The notes beneath the pieces are model-generated. The model made no database searches, had not been told where the DNA came from, and saw only the letters and a program-made list of their open reading frames with translations. Below are positions 36,057 through 50,100 of a DNA stretch of 64,000 nucleotides, piece by piece (within the stretch, counting starts at the first letter, position 1; the number at the start of each line of letters is the position of its first letter). Source of the stretch: Erpobdella octoculata (lineage: Eukaryota; Annelida; Clitellata; Hirudinida; Erpobdellidae); contig OZ022238.1 in the NCBI GenBank assembly GCA_963978895.1, positions 27,605,117-27,669,116 on the forward strand, given 5' to 3'. A program made the position numbers and the translations under genes.

Positions 36057-37177
36057 ACTCAGTCTCAAACCAGTTAAAGCAAATGTTAAAAAATAAGTTT
36101 ATGATATGTTTAAAATTGTAATATGATATGATTGATATAATTTATACATATACATTGAACATTTCACATATTCTAAAAAAGTTATGTTTAGGATATGTTG
36201 CCATGCAATATAAGATCCTAAACAGTCTTAAACAATTTTAAAATGTTGTAGTCTAAATTACATTTTGATGTGTTTGCAGTTACAAAATAATTTTTCGATT
36301 GGTCTATAAAAATATGTTCACCATTTCATTTACTGGGAGAAGTATATATTCAATAAACCCTTATGACCGAAAGTTATTGACAAAGAAATAAAACTGAATA
36401 TAAGTAACAAAGAATATATTGTTGTGCCTATGGCATATTGAAAATCCCCCAACTCAACGAAAAACTGGTCATATTTGCAAAAATTGCAGGGCCACCTGAC
36501 CTGGCCTGGGGAGAGAAAGCCTCCCCTGCTCCCCTGTTTTCGCCCCTGGCCGTAGCTAACACTGGCGGATCTAACCAACTTTTGACAGGGGAGGGGGCAA
36601 AATAAAAAATTTTAGAGCAGCTTTCTGGGCCATAAAATTTGTATATTTGAAGGGGCAGGGGCGTCATTTGGCAAAGCTGGCGGCCACTTAAAAAAAATTT
36701 TAAATATTTTTGGATAAATATTTACGAGGTTTAAAAAAAATCGGAAAAGTCCTTTACAATTACTTTCTTCTGTCAACAGCTATTTGAGAAGAGAAAATGT
36801 ATAAGTTTTTGAAAACAGGGACTATCCCCCTCCCCCGCTCATCAGCTTTTTTTTGGAAGAATGGTTTAGCATTAGGGAGATTGAATTTTGAGTTATGTGG
36901 GTTTTCAAAATAGTTTGCTCCCGCCCATGATTTCTTTGAAATGACTCTCATGATGTGGTGGGTAAAAATCCATCATCCAAATCAATTTTTGAAGAAATCT
37001 TTGAAGACGAATGGGTAAAAAATGTTGATATCTTTTGTAAATATAGTATAAAATTAACCAAGAATGATGCGGTCATCTTTTCTGTGTCCATTGAGTAAAA
37101 TATTCTGAATTTTGGCTTTTAAGTGATCTCAACAATGGATGCAAAAGTTTTTCTATCTGCAACAATTGCTATAAAAT
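36057..37177. other. Unassigned, probably decayed DNA-transposon material
   Basis: A hAT-terminus-like string CACTGGCGGATCTAACC begins near 36560 and leads to 'aggggagggggcaaaataaa'. Sequence at about 36700-36870 is a divergent relative of 50070-50290 (tcatcagctatttt, 'ggactatccccctccccc'). No coding sequence could be supported. Confidence 0.4.
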
Positions 37178-37408
37178 TTACACACTTTTACTTAACTTGA
37201 CTTCTCTGTCTGTCTGTCTGTCTATCTGTTTATCTGTCTGTCGTTAAATTTTGCAATCGATTTTAAACTAACTTCCCGATGAGCTAGAGCCTTCAAAATT
37301 AAAACATACCTCCTAACTGATTAACAATACATTTTATCAAATTTTCGGATCGATTGGACAAAATTTAATTAAATAATTATATGTGATATTTTGCTTCACT
37401 TGTTTTTG
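37178..37408 (+). repeat. Interspersed repeat (ACACTTTTACTTAACTTGAC family)
   Basis: Begins 'acacacttttacttaacttg', has a TCTG run, the core 'gatgagctagagcc', and ends 'gcttcacttgttttt'. It shares most of its length with 13356-13660, 49401-49738 and 55216-55500. Confidence 0.8.
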
Positions 37409-37954
37409 TCTGAATTAACATAGATATCTACGCGTGTTGTAGTTTGTTGCATGAATTCATGTGCTAAAGCTGCATTTGTGATGTGAACATTAGCCTAAAC
37501 AGTTCAAGAAGATCCAGTGCACCATACTAGCCAGTGAGGTCTGAGAAATTTGTTGGAGAACCAAAGAGTACACAGAATGCCTACCAAGCTTCAGTTTTAT
37601 CAGAATATTTTGAAACAGCGAGCATCTTGTATTGCAGAAGATTTTCGGAGTTGAGGGCCCTACATGCACCTTTGATCGCCTGATTTTATATCCACTAAGC
37701 CTTCTTGACATTAGGGACATCATTTTGGAAAGGCAGGGAGAGGGCATTGCTGGAACATGCAACTTAACGTGGACAAAAAAATTCCAGGGCTCCTCTACTT
37801 CAAAATTCTCGGCTACCGCCAACTTCAAACTACCCTCCTACTCACCGTCATCAGATATTTTTGATAATAAAAATAAAGAAGTCTTTAGAAAATTTTTAGA
37901 AAAAGTAGCTCCCAATAGCTTTTTCATAGACAAAGTTCCACGTCTATATATATA
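37409..37954. other. Unassigned sequence
   Basis: Open frames on both strands around 37490-37958 overlap one another and match nothing I recognise. Confidence 0.35.
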
Positions 37955-38450
37955 CTAGCAGTGCCCGTAGCGGCTTCGCTCGCTTGAAATTAGAGAATTT
38001 GAACCGTGCATCCATAGGTGTCGGCTCGGCCCGTCGACAACTTGGCCCAGCCCGTTTCAAAACCAAAATTCCTGGCCCGGCACGGCCAGTCTAATTTGGG
38101 CCCGGCCCGTTTTTACAGGCCTAGAAATTTTATATACTTGATGAAAAACTTCGGCCCGTCCCACCTTGACTTCAGGTTTGGCCCGGCCCGTCTGAAGACC
38201 CTAAAATCACTAAAATGTCTATATGCTTATTGAAAAACCTCTGCCCGTACCACCTTGATTTAAGGTTTAGCCTGGCCCATAAAAAGACCCTAAAATAACG
38301 GCTTGGCCCGACCGGTGATAAACTGGACTCAGCTACTTTTAACCGGCACAAAACCTCAAAATACTAAGTTTTACATCTGTAATGCTTGCAGTTGTTGAGT
38401 AGCAGTTATTTTAAAATCAAATAACCCTTATTTTGACCCCACAATAAGCC
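37955..38450 (-). mobile_element. Helitron 3' part, minus orientation
   Basis: CTAG at 37955-37958 followed by 'cagtgcccgtagcggcttcg', the complement of the 33.5-kb Helitron 3' end. The GGCCCGGCCC-rich section and one 'gctactcaaaaactgt'-type module follow, then homology fades near 38450. 5'-truncated relative to 32103-33582. Confidence 0.7.
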
Positions 38451-38810
38451 CATTTTCAGCAAAACAAAAAAGTGCAACATTTGAAATACACAGGCCCATC
38501 ATAATTGTTTTGATATATTTGTTATAATTTGATATTTTTTAAATTTTTGTTGGAAGTGGAAAATAGTGGTTCAAGTCTTCAGGTATCCAAATATGGGCTC
38601 CATTTACACCCAAATGCTACCAAAAAGTGTAACAGCTGCTCCCCCAGACCCCTTAATCGTGGTTGGCTCGCTTTGCTCACTTCGTCCACGTTGTGGGGTT
38701 ACACACAAAAACTGTATTATTAAATATTCTTTAGAATAGCCTATGTGATGAGGTGAATCGGGGCTGGCTAGTTTATTCACCATTGAATGAAGCAGTCAAT
38801 TAAAAATAAT

Positions 38811-39400
38811 TCTTTCCTAATTTTGAGCATCCACGGCCCACGGGACAAGATAGACTTTGCGATCTGGCCCTAATGAGTGTGGAGAGGGAAGTTCTTGAAC
38901 AGATTGATTTTGATGATATAAATAACCAGTTTGCTGCAGTAAAAGCAAGAAAAATAAAATTTGTTTAAAACTCAGTTCATTTTTAACCACAATTTTAGAC
39001 AATACCTATCTGTTGTTTTGCTTTTAAATTTTATAATTTTTCTTTCGCACTTCTGACTCAGCGGACAAGAAAAATACAGAATTATAAAAGCTACTGGAAA
39101 AATAAATTGAAAGAATCTAATTATATACGTAATCATATTTATTAATATTTTGTAATTGTAAGAAAAACAGTATAATAGTAAAAACTAAGAAAGAATAATA
39201 CAATTATGATGTAAGGTACAATATGCATATAGAAATTTAAATACACTGAAATGCATGTATATAGGCGCCAGAGACTGTAGCCTACATGCAAATACTGAGT
39301 ACGACAGTTATTATATTTTATGTAGTTCGACAGATTTTATGTAGGGGGCGCAGATTTTGTGTTTTGTCCCCGGGCGCAGAAGACCCTAGCTACGCCACTG
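38811..39400 (+). mobile_element. hAT element 3' end
   Basis: A plus-strand reading at about 38821-38966 gives QDRLCDLALMSVEREVLEQI and then DFDDINNQFAAVKARK before a stop. This is the C-terminal tail of a TTF/ZMYM1-like hAT transposase and parallels the tail at 3630-3747. The element ends with the inverted terminus CAGTGGCGTAGCTAGGG (read inward from 39400). The next base begins LINE coding sequence, so the hAT had inserted into that LINE. Its 5' part is missing. Confidence 0.7.
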
Positions 39401-40316
39401 ACTGATTTACTTCAAATTATTCATCGTTCTGGACTCGAGGGACACTGCTATGCCGACGACACCCAAACATATGTCCACTGCTATGTTGATGATGCGAAGA
39501 ATGTTCACCTTCGCTTATTGCCCTGCATAGAGAACATTGAACGGTGGATGGCTTCTAATCGTCTAAAACTGAATGGCGATAAGACTGAATTAATCTGGAT
39601 ATGTGCAAGATCAAAGTTGCAACAGAGTAAAACAAAAGCTTTGTTGGCTGCTGGAGCTTTGGTCGCCCCCACAGAAGTTGTTCGAAACCTATGTGTTTAT
39701 GTCGATTCTGAGCTTTCCATGAAAGATCTTATATCTAAACTGTCAAAAACATGTTTTTTCCAACTACGACAACTTAGAACCATACGAAGGTCTCTGACTA
39801 GTGAAGCAACACGTCTCCTGCTGCATTCGTTTGTTGTCAGTAGACTTGACTACTGCAACTCTCTACCTATTTACAGGCTTACCTCTTAGTGCTGTTGGAA
39901 AGATTCAACGTATTCAAAATGCAGCTGCTCGTCTTTTTGGTGGACTGAAGAAACATGATCATGTGACTGCAATAATGAAAACTGAACTCCGGTGGCTGCG
40001 TATCTCTGAGCGAATTATTTTCAAAATTGGGACTTTAGTCTACAAGGCGCTCCATGGCGAAGCCCCCTCATATTTGCAAGAGATGTGTGTTACTGTGTCT
40101 GATAACAATTCTTACTACTTATCTCGTCACAGATCAGCTAGTCGTGGTGATCTAGTTGTTCCAATTACTCGAACAAAAACTTATGGCAGTCGAGCCTTCA
40201 GTATAGCTGGACCGGCAACAAATACGACACAGTTTACGATAATCGCAAAATTTGTCGCTTCCTCAACAAGTCATGTTGAAGAAGCATGTTCAACAGCACC
40301 GACAATGTGATCTTGG
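39401..40316 (+). pseudogene. CR1-like LINE reverse-transcriptase fragment
   Basis: Opens with DLLQIIHRSGLEGHCYADDT, the YADD catalytic motif of reverse transcriptase. Continues with NIERWMASNRLKLNGDKTEL, then 'LLHSFVVSRLDYCNSLP', and after a +2 shift near 39880 'AVGKIQRIQNAAARLF' and 'YLSRHRSASRGDLVVPITRT'. These are standard blocks of CR1/Jockey-group elements, downstream of the active site. The 5' end is cut by the hAT at 39400 and the 3' tail is lost near 40300. Confidence 0.8.
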
Positions 40317-40394
40317 GGCTAGGCAATTACCACATGACACATGCTCCTCGACCGCAAAGAACTCGACCAATTAAGCGAGTGGCTGCCAAAAGAC

Positions 40395-41228
40395 AAAGAA
40401 CTGATGGCCATTATTGCGCATGGAGAGATATTAAGCGCAGAATGGTTAGATGAAGATGATGTTGGCTTGTCCTGTGTATCGATTCCACAAGAAATTGATC
40501 AATCAACCACTATGCCCATTATAACAATGAGGAACATTTGAATTCCCCATGGGGAGATGTTAGAAGCTAGAATATAAATTCTCAATTTGTTTATGACATT
40601 CAAGCAGGCCCGTAGGCAGGATTTAGTGAGTGGGGGGCTATGAAAATTAGTAGGGGGGCTACTGACGAACGAAGGCACCGAAGAAGCCTGACCGCGAGCG
40701 CCACAGGTGCGAAGCCCTTCGCGATAAGGAGATTCGCCAAAGCATTTTGTAGCATTTGACAAAAAAATGGCATCCAATTTTGGATATCCTATTATTTAAT
40801 TTTAGATTTTTTAAGAGTTGCAATATGTTGCTCGTAATAACAAAATTAACAATTTCCACAGGCAATTTTGTCAAATAACAGTATGCTTGTTGTTATCCAC
40901 AATCTTGATTTTTGATGCATGCATGCCACACCACTGGGATGACAGCACTGAATCACATTGTCCAAATTTAATTATTGATTAAGACAACCGTTATAGTCCA
41001 CAATACAATAACTTACTTATTTTATTTTTGATAAAAACTTGTGAATCTGTATCAAATGCCAAGAAATCAATAAAATAAAATTGGATTTAAATATTTGTTT
41101 TGACAAAGATCAAACCACATTATAATAAAATGTACTATTTAGTTTACTTTCTCATTTTAAGTTACTAATACTTACTAAACATCCATTCATGTGTTACCCA
41201 TAAAACTTGTCATCAGTTTCTAAACAAT
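40395..41228 (+). repeat. Inverted duplicate of 34736-35570
   Basis: Source-side copy of the duplicated segment: 210 bp of flank plus the first ~624 bp of the hAT beginning at 40605. It has no 91-bp flanking direct repeats here, which points to this locus as donor. Confidence 0.85.
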
Positions 41229-42467
41229 CTAAATAGAAGATTAGATTATATATCAAGTCTATCATTAGACTTATATTGTTGAAAAGATTGTGTGGTTTAA
41301 CAGTAAGCTGTAAATTGTTTCTTTGAATTAATCAGTTCAGAATATTGGGGTTAATAGTATTGCAGTGTCAGACTAGCACTAAAAAATACTAAATTATGAA
41401 AATAGTTTGAATTATTGAGAGTCATTCAAAAATCAAAAGCCAAAATTTGTCAGCTAAGCTGAATTAGCTTCTTTCTCTGTTCTAAAACTGTAAGATTAAA
41501 GTTATTATAATATTGTAAGACTAAGTCCAAGCACTGATTATGAAACTCATGACAATTTTCATGTGTAAAACAGGAATGGATGTTTAGTAGCTTGAAATGA
41601 GAAACTAAACTAAAAAGTCCATTTCATTATAATATGGTTTGATCATTGTCAAGACAATTATTTGAATCCGATTTTATTGTATTGCATTCTTGGTATTTGA
41701 TAGGTATCCATATCAATTGCTTTACAGAGCGATTTTTCAAATGCCAGAAGTACAAGTTTGCTTTTTCTCTCATGGGACATTGATCTTCTCTGTGGTTGTA
41801 GTACTCGTGTTAGACAATAAAAGGAATTTTTACAAGTGGCAATCGAGATGCCGAGAGTCATTGCAGCTGAATATAGTGCCAATTTAGAGTAGAAAATGCA
41901 TCTTTATAGTCCAGCATAAAATCCATCATTTCCTGGAGACTGTAGTATGGTTGAAATTTGTTTTTTAGAAACCTACTTGTAATGAGAGCCTCGTCTGCAA
42001 TATATTTTTCAACATCGTCATGCCTGTCTTGTTTTAGCAGTTGCGTCAACGGTTTAAGGTCGTTGACGTCTAAAAACTTGTCTGATGTTGGTAAAAGGGC
42101 AGACACTGCACAAGTCAAACCTTTAGAATAACTTAAATAACTATCAACAAAGCTCTCCATCAACTCTCCTAATATACCATCCAACATGCTAAAATAAACA
42201 GCACAAAGCTGATTCCACTACGGTGAACACTATATTGCTCATTACAGAATCACGTAGCGTGCTAATCTGTACTTTTGCTCTTTTTTGGTATGGGTTTTAC
42301 CAATTATTCATTTTACAGGCATGCAAATTATTATTATTAATTTTATATTTAAATTTACCTTTATTTTTTTTTATTTAATTTTATTTAAAATTTTAGTGGG
42401 GGGCTTACATTTTTAGTGGGGGGGGCTACAGCCCCCCCCCCCAGTCCCCCCGCTAGCTACAGGCCAA
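40605..42467 (-). mobile_element. hAT element with divergent transposase remnant
   Basis: Termini CAGGCCCGTAGGC (40605) and TTGGCCTGTAGCT (42467, read inward). Flanking octamers CATTCAAG (40597-40604) and CGTTCAAG (42468-42475) match 7 of 8. Minus-strand remnants: 42187-41858 (ILGELMESFVDSYLSYSKGL, later 'FQPYYSLQEMMDFML') and 41882-41658 (LYSAAMTLGISIATCKNSFY, ERKSKLVLLAFEKSL), the second being a hAT dimerisation segment. A frame change near 41870 separates them. Confidence 0.7.
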
Positions 42468-42475
42468 CGTTCAAG

Positions 42476-43516
42476 TGTTGTTATAGTCAATTTGAAATCT
42501 GTTACGCAGGACTTAAAAAATTTATGAAAAATTTATTTGTTGAACTTTTAATATCTACGTACAACTCTATTTTTAGCATAAAAGCCAGTTGTATAAAATA
42601 TTGTTAGTTATTTTGTTGTTGTTGTTTTTTTTTGGGGGGGGGGGGTAAAATTTGTTTGACATAATTTTGTTAGGGGGGGTGACTGAAAGTTTGACAGTTT
42701 TTGACAGTTTTTGACAAGGGGGAGGGAGGGGGTGACAAATCGCCTAAAAATTGTTGACATAATTAATGGACGTCCCCTAGGAGGCCGGTGATGATATGCG
42801 AATTGCTTGTTAAAGATTTTTCCTTATTTTTTAACAGAAAATAAATTAAATAAAAAACTTGATGCAAATTACTTACATTTTAGTTATTGTTTTTTTATAT
42901 GAAAAAGTAGGGGGTGCGGTCAAATCGAGTTTGTCCGAAGGGGGTCGCGGGGAAAAAAAGGTTAAGAACCATTGCTTTAAGCAATCAATCACTAAAAGCC
43001 ACAAGTTTTCAGGCTAAATTTTAAAATAATTTCTATCGTTATTTTTTGTTATTTTTATAATTATTATTAAACTTAAAATTTGATGTAATTACGCGCTCGC
43101 TTTTAAACATGAAAGCAGAGTTTGCGGCATTTCTTTTTATAAACTTTTATTTGTTTATATTTTATATTCCGAATTCGAAGGATTATCTAAAATGTATTTG
43201 TATTAATTTATTAGTTAGTTAGATTGGGTAACTTAGACTCGATTTCAAATCTTTTACGATTGTTTGTTGTTATATATATATAATTAATATAATAGTATAT
43301 AGTTATATAATATATATAAAATAGTATATAGTATAGTAGTATATAGTATAGTATAGTTATAGTTAGTTAAGTATAACAGTATAGCTACTATAGGACAAAA
43401 ATAATTCATTCTCTTCTTAAAAAATATAAGCTAAAGCTCTAATCACTCTAATGCTAATATGAAGTGAAAGATTACCATACCAGCCATATCAATACCTTAC
43501 CTACCAAATCTCAAAG
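42476..43516. other. Upstream region of the TIN2-like gene with transposon scraps
   Basis: Contains a G-run (about 42636-42648), poly-G-rich pieces of DNA-transposon ends, a Charlie-like hAT terminus (complement reads AATGGTTCTTAACC, about 42955-42975) and a TATAGTA-rich array near 43270-43390. A promoter for the following gene must lie here or further upstream, but no specific signal is visible. Confidence 0.45.
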
Positions 43517-44121
43517 ATGGAGTTAGAGTTAGACCTAAACAAGTTGGAGATACGGAAAATTAAAGAGTGGTTGTTTGAATATGCAGCAAAATTTGGCATG
43601 ACACAAGTTCTGAAAGGTTTTTGTTTTCTTTGGCCTTATGGCTTATTGATTAAATATATCTTGTATTTCTATAGAAAATTATTTTTCTAATCTAAGATCT
43701 TGTCATCAGTATTTTTAAAGGCCATGAGTGTCGAGGCTTAAAAGAGTTGAAACTTTAAAACTATTTCTGTTTTACTTTTTAAATTTTATTATTAATTATA
43801 TAATTTAATATAAAATCAAAATTAAATACTAGCTAATATGAATCATTAATGTAATTTTCATTTTTTTTTCTAGAAATAGCAAATAAGCACAATGATATGT
43901 GGAGTGAAGATCACTGTGAAATCTCATATTTATATCCTTTATTGCACACAACTCAAAACATAGTGTTTAAAAAGGATTTGGACAAGTATCCTGTGGCAAT
44001 TAAAGCCATCGATAGCTTATATGATCAGTTGTTTCAGTATATCAACAACAAAACATATGTCACACTCACGGCTGCTATGAAGTTGCTGGTTTGTTTTATA
44101 CCCTCTAATAGATTTTAAACC

Positions 44122-44198
<77 letters not shown>

Positions 44199-47100
44199 GA
44201 TAATGCCTAATCATATACCGGGTTCTCTGGAACGGTTTTGGAGTTTATTGGAGAATAAGGAATAAAGCTGTGATAAGTCTTTTCTACTTCTATATACAGT
44301 TAGACGTTTATAATACCATTAATAGATGGGAAGAGCTGAAGCTAGGACCATAGATTATAATATTACCCCCTTCTTAATTCTGTTCGTCCCGAACAGCATA
44401 ATCGCCTCTGAAACGTCCGGCAAGGCCACGAACACAGAACACCTTCATCTTCACTTGTGGCCTTGACCGCAGTTCACAAATGACATGGCCAATTCTTTTG
44501 ACTGTTTAACGAGTCTCTTCCAGTTTCTCTGGAGCCTGTGCGATCTTCCGATTCGTTTTTGTGAGCTTGAATACCATGCCAAAGCGTTACTTCTCAATTT
44601 CTTCATACATGACTGTCGATCACAGCGGACCCCCACTAGGTTACCGACGGTTTTTGCAACCATACGGCACAGTCAGTTTCCAACCCTTTACCACTTTTCA
44701 ATTTTTTAAACAGAGGACTGTCGTCAATGCAGAACTGTCCGACCCTCCCAAGCTCCAGCTCCACTCCCGAGAGCCACCACCAAATCACAAAGTCTTTAAC
44801 CAAACCGCTCTGAGACTCAGCCTCATTAGCATCGTAGAAGCACCTTCAAACTGTTCCGCAACATCCAGGGCAGCAATCTTGTTAGTTGACTCATCAGTGG
44901 CAGCATCACTCACATGGGCACTCTGATCAGCAGACATCACCTGGAGCTCTGCTCCATCTATTCCAAAATCACTTTTCTCCAATACCAACCCTACCCCAAT
45001 GTCCTGGAACTCGTGACTACCCAACAAATCCGGCCTGCCATGCATAAACTGTAGAACAGCCTGTCCAGACACCGCACCACAGGCATCATCACCACACACC
45101 TCACTCAAGCCACCGCGACCAAACACGAAACTGTCCAAAACCTTTTCTGCAACAGGAACAACTCTAGAAACCTCGATCAAGCAATCCCCGGAAACCTCTC
45201 TGATGGATCCGACGACCTCCGCAAAATTTGTCAGAGTCCACCATCACTCAGTTACTCGGTTTTCAGGATCGACCTGACCGCCAAGAATAAATTTCTTCAT
45301 TCCCTGCTGTGTCGCTTGGTATTCCTTTCTCATCATGTTCATGGCTGGCTACTCTGTATTCTTCCAGCACTGCCCTGTTTTCTTCTATCGTCTTGCTCAG
45401 AGCCTACGTCAATTCATTCTCTGTATCAAACACGTACTCCTCTGGGTCAAACCCATTGTCCTCCAATGACATCCAGAGGTGGTCCACGAGCTCAGACTTT
45501 TTGCCTTTATAATTGAGCTCTCGTTTTTTAAGTTCCCGCTTCAAATCAGTCTTGGAAAGTTCTTCAAGTAACTGCAAAACCATTTTCTTTTAGATCCCGC
45601 TTCTGACACCAATGTTACGATATCGCCTAATCGTATACTGGGTTCTATGGAATGGTTTTGTACAAAATTTGGCATGGAGGTATATCTCAAAGAGTAGAAG
45701 GTCATAGGGTATTATTTATTTTAAAAAAAAATTTCATGGCAAAAAAACTTTCCAGACCAAAGGTGCCTATGTACGAACATCAAAGGTTATTGCGTAACAA
45801 AATTGAAATTTAGTTTACGTAACAAATTTTGAAGGTTTCAAGCAGGTTTTAGCAAATCTATTTTATGTTTTATGGATAAAAAAGTTAGATGGGAGAAGAA
45901 GAAAGAAAAGTAGCAGGAAAGGATTGGAATAGCGAGTGAAATTGGGAAATCGAGTGGCAGCAGGAGGGGGAGCAAGTGTGAAATGAGAAAGCGACCGGGA
46001 GTGGAAAAGCAAGTGTTAAAGGAAGAGGAAGCGGGAAAGGGAGGAGGAGCAGGAGATCAAGCAAGCGGGAGCAGGAAATCAAGCGGGGAAGGAAACAGGA
46101 TTGAGAGAGAAAAAGGATAGAAAAACCCTGGGCAATGCCGGGTAGCCCGCTAATTAAGATAATGTTTTTCTTATTAAACTTATGCATTAATTGTAATTTT
46201 AACTCACAAGGATCCAATAAAATTTTTTACAGGTTCTGTTCAATATGCTTGAAAAGAATGATCTAAATATTATCCAGACATTAGATGCCTATTTCCCATC
46301 CACTGGTTTTCGCCATGAAAAAGCCGTAATGTTTATTCAGTATTTGTAATTTTATTGCTTCTGTTTCTAATTAATGTGCTTGTCACTTTCATTAATAACA
46401 TTCATCATATTGAAGTCAGTTATGTTAACCTTGATCTCAACAGGATCACCAAACAACAAAGAAACTCCAGCTGGCTTACTTTGATTACAGAAAATTTTTT
46501 CTTGCTCTCATTTCTAGACCTTCCAGCAAGAAAATATATTTTGAAACTCGTTACAAAAAAGAATATGGTGATAAATTTATGAAAAGTTTGAAAACTCTGA
46601 TGGACAAGTTTGCTCAATCTGTCCTAGACTGTACATGTCCAACCATCATAGAACGGGTGAATTATTTTAAGCTTATTAAATAAGCCGTAAGTTAGGTGGT
46701 TTAGATAAATTTTGTATTTCATAGGATAGAAAAATTCAACATATATATTTTGATATCTGTGGGCATGTATGTTTGTATATATGTATGTATGTATGTATGT
46801 ATGTTTGTATGTATGTTATGAGGCACCGTAACACAATGGCGAAGGTAGTTATTATATTTTAATATTATTATCCTGCTGTCGCAAGTTCCAATATCATTCG
46901 CGGCAAGGCGTAATTCTTTTGAGCAAGGAATTCACTTGCACTGCTCATGCCGACTCATCCTTTCATTCTTCATTGGTCAATAAATGAGTACCAGTTTCGT
47001 GACTGGTGATAATAGGGTTTGGTGCATTCTGATTTCAGATATGCTTAAGGGTGGCAGGTAAATCTTCAACATTTTTCAGCCGAAAACTGAAAATCAATAT

Positions 47101-50100
47101 GTATATAATGTATGCATGTATATGTTTATATATGTGGTGAAAAAGTCGCAAAAAATTGTTACTCATTTCAAGCACAGTGAGCAGGCCTGTCGCCATCTGT
47201 CGAATTGTCAAAATACCTGCGAAGTTCCTGTGCACAAACTGAAACAGGACGTGGAGACAAGGTGGAACAGTACATTCCTGATGCTTGAGCGAACAGTGCA
47301 AGGCGTTGAATTTATACAGCATCGAGAATGGTGGAATCGATGTTCTTTCAAAAACAGAATGGGAGTTTTTAGATAGAATTGTTCGCATTCTTAAGCCATT
47401 CTACGATGCGACTCTAGAAATATGCTATGATGACTCGTGCATATCACTTGTCATAACAATCATCATGCAACTGAATGCGAAGTTGAAATCAACACCTGAA
47501 GATTCCGGAGTAATGCAGATGAAGGCCGCATTACGAGAAGCAATGAATCGGCGTTTTGGGCAAATTAAGACAATGCCCAATTTGATCGTGGCGACGTTGC
47601 TAGATCCTAGATTCAAAGATATGTATTTTGACAGTGAACAAAAAGATGCCGCCAAGAACTCGATTATCAAATTCCTACACCGAGCACCTGATGTTCATAT
47701 TGACGAGTCCACGGCACTAAATAGCAATTTATAAAAGTTTGACAGTTTGACTGAAGAAAAAGTTGCAAACTTTGACCTTTTTTGGTTTTCGTTTCTGGCC
47801 GAAAATGGCTTCAAGTTTTCGTTTACATATTCTTTTTCGACCGAAAATGACTTTCGATTTTTGGCCCCACTTTCGTTTTCGGCCGAAAATGAAAAAACCA
47901 TTTTCGGTCAGACTCTAGTCACAACCTTTACCTTTATCTTTGTGTCTGTGTTTGTATTATATGTACGCATATTGCTTGCGTTTTTAAATATCATTATGTA
48001 TTATTTTGCAATTGCAGTGCCACTTTTTTATCTTTGGAACTTCTGTGTACAATTGCATAACAACTTTTATTTCAGACACTAATTTTATCAGCAGTTGATC
48101 CTGCTTATGCAGAATTGCTTTCACACATACATACGTACGTACATACATACATACATACATACATACATACATACATCTATATATATAAAAATTAGATGTT
48201 GTAAGTAAGTAAGTAAGTCCTTTATGCATTGCTACACCATTCATCCGATCGTAATACAATTGCTTGAGAGGCAATGGGAGACAATTATAGTGAAGAAAAA
48301 ATTGAAATCAGACACAAAATGAGCGGAGCGAGCGGGAACGGGAATTAGAAAATGAGCGGGAACGGGAAAGCTAGAGGGAGCGAAAAAGCAAGCGGGAAAG
48401 GTAAAGCGACCAAGAGCGGGAAAGCGTCCTCGGTCGGGAAAGGGAGCGGGAAAGCAAACGAGAGAGAGAATACGGCCGGGAGTGGGAAAGCACCGGGATC
48501 AGAAAAGCAACCGGGAGCGGGAAAGCAACCGAGAACGTGAGAGCAAGCAGGGAAGGAAACGGGATCGAGAGAGACAAACATTAGACAACCTCTAAAAATC
48601 CTGGGCAACGCCGGGTACCCTGCTAGTACATACATAAATACATACCAACAGACATTGGAAATTATAATAGACATATTTCAAGATATAAACAATTTTGTGG
48701 ATATATTTTAATTATATTTTATTTTGTCCTAGCTGGTATCGAGTCCCCCTGATGAACAACTCGTGCAAGAGATCTTGGCATTTAATTCCACCATGTTTGG
48801 TGTGTTTTTAGAGAATTTAGCATGTTTCGAAACCCTCGATGAAACAAAGATATTGTATTTATTAAATTTATTTACCTGCCTGTATGAAGAACCAAATATT
48901 ACTTTATCATCACAACGACCAGCTCTTGTGGACATTTTAAATAGGTGGGTTTAATAAAAATAATATCATTATACTTTTAATGGGTCCTAATTAATCCCAG
49001 CTGTCATTTGATTTTTGTGATATTTTGTGATTTAGCTTATTTTATATAATTTTTCAGCTCCAGATTGAGCTTCTCTACAGATGTTGGTATTTCAGAACTG
49101 ATGCAATCATCTGTTGACCTAGAAAGATGTCTCAAACAAAAAGATTCTACTCGCAAGAGATTTAACTCACCACATGAACAAATTAATAATTATAATCAGA
49201 ATAATAATAATATGAATTCACTGTCTGTTGAACCTTCATGTTTCACTGTTGACACTCCTGCTGGTCATAATCATCAAAAAGGTCAGAACAATATTGGTGT
49301 TTATTTATTAAAAAAAAAACATATTTCTTATAAGATTTTTTTATAGTAGTTTATAGTCCTTTACATTTAGGACTCAAATAGCAGTATGTAGGAAATACCA
49401 AAGTACTGTCTGTCGTCAAATTTTGCAATTGATTTTAAACTAACTTCCCGATGAGCTAGAGACTTAAAATTTTAAACATACCTCCGAACTGATTAACAAT
49501 GCATTCTATCAAATCTTTGAATCGATTGGAAAAAATTTAATTAAATAATTGTTTGTGATATTTTCGTCGAACTATTTATTATCTATGCTAAAATGCTTGT
49601 TGTTTATTTAACATATATAATTTTTGATCGATTGGACAACATCAACGTCCAGAGGATGTCAAATGATCACTTGAATAGTTTTTACACTAGTAAAAATATA
49701 AGTGTGTTTTTAAAAAACTTTTTTTGCTTCACTTGTTATCTGTCTCTCCTTCCTTCTTCTTTAATGTTTCTCTCGCTCAGAGTTGGGGCTAGGGTGTGAG
49801 TGTCCCCCTAAACATACTAGTAGGGGTCATTTACTAATAAGTTACATGACTAATGCTTGGCTGTCGCCAGTGCCACATTTTATCTCTAACAATAGCCAGG
49901 GTAGTTGTACCTTCTTTTTTTAAACTTTTTTCTAAAAATGATTGATGGCTGGAAGAAAGTGTGAAAGGTAGTCATACACAGAGACGTCTTTTGCAGGGCA
50001 GGAGGCAGTTTCCATTAATTTTTTTTTGATTTTTAGAAAAAAATAGCTACCTAATTCTGAAATTTTTTTGAAAATATCCTTATGGCTACCCATCAGTCAT

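Noticed and set aside
44451..45180. Minus-strand frames of 131 and 70 codons
   Set aside because: Lie within the LTR-retrotransposon remnant; no recognisable domain, so not called as separate genes.
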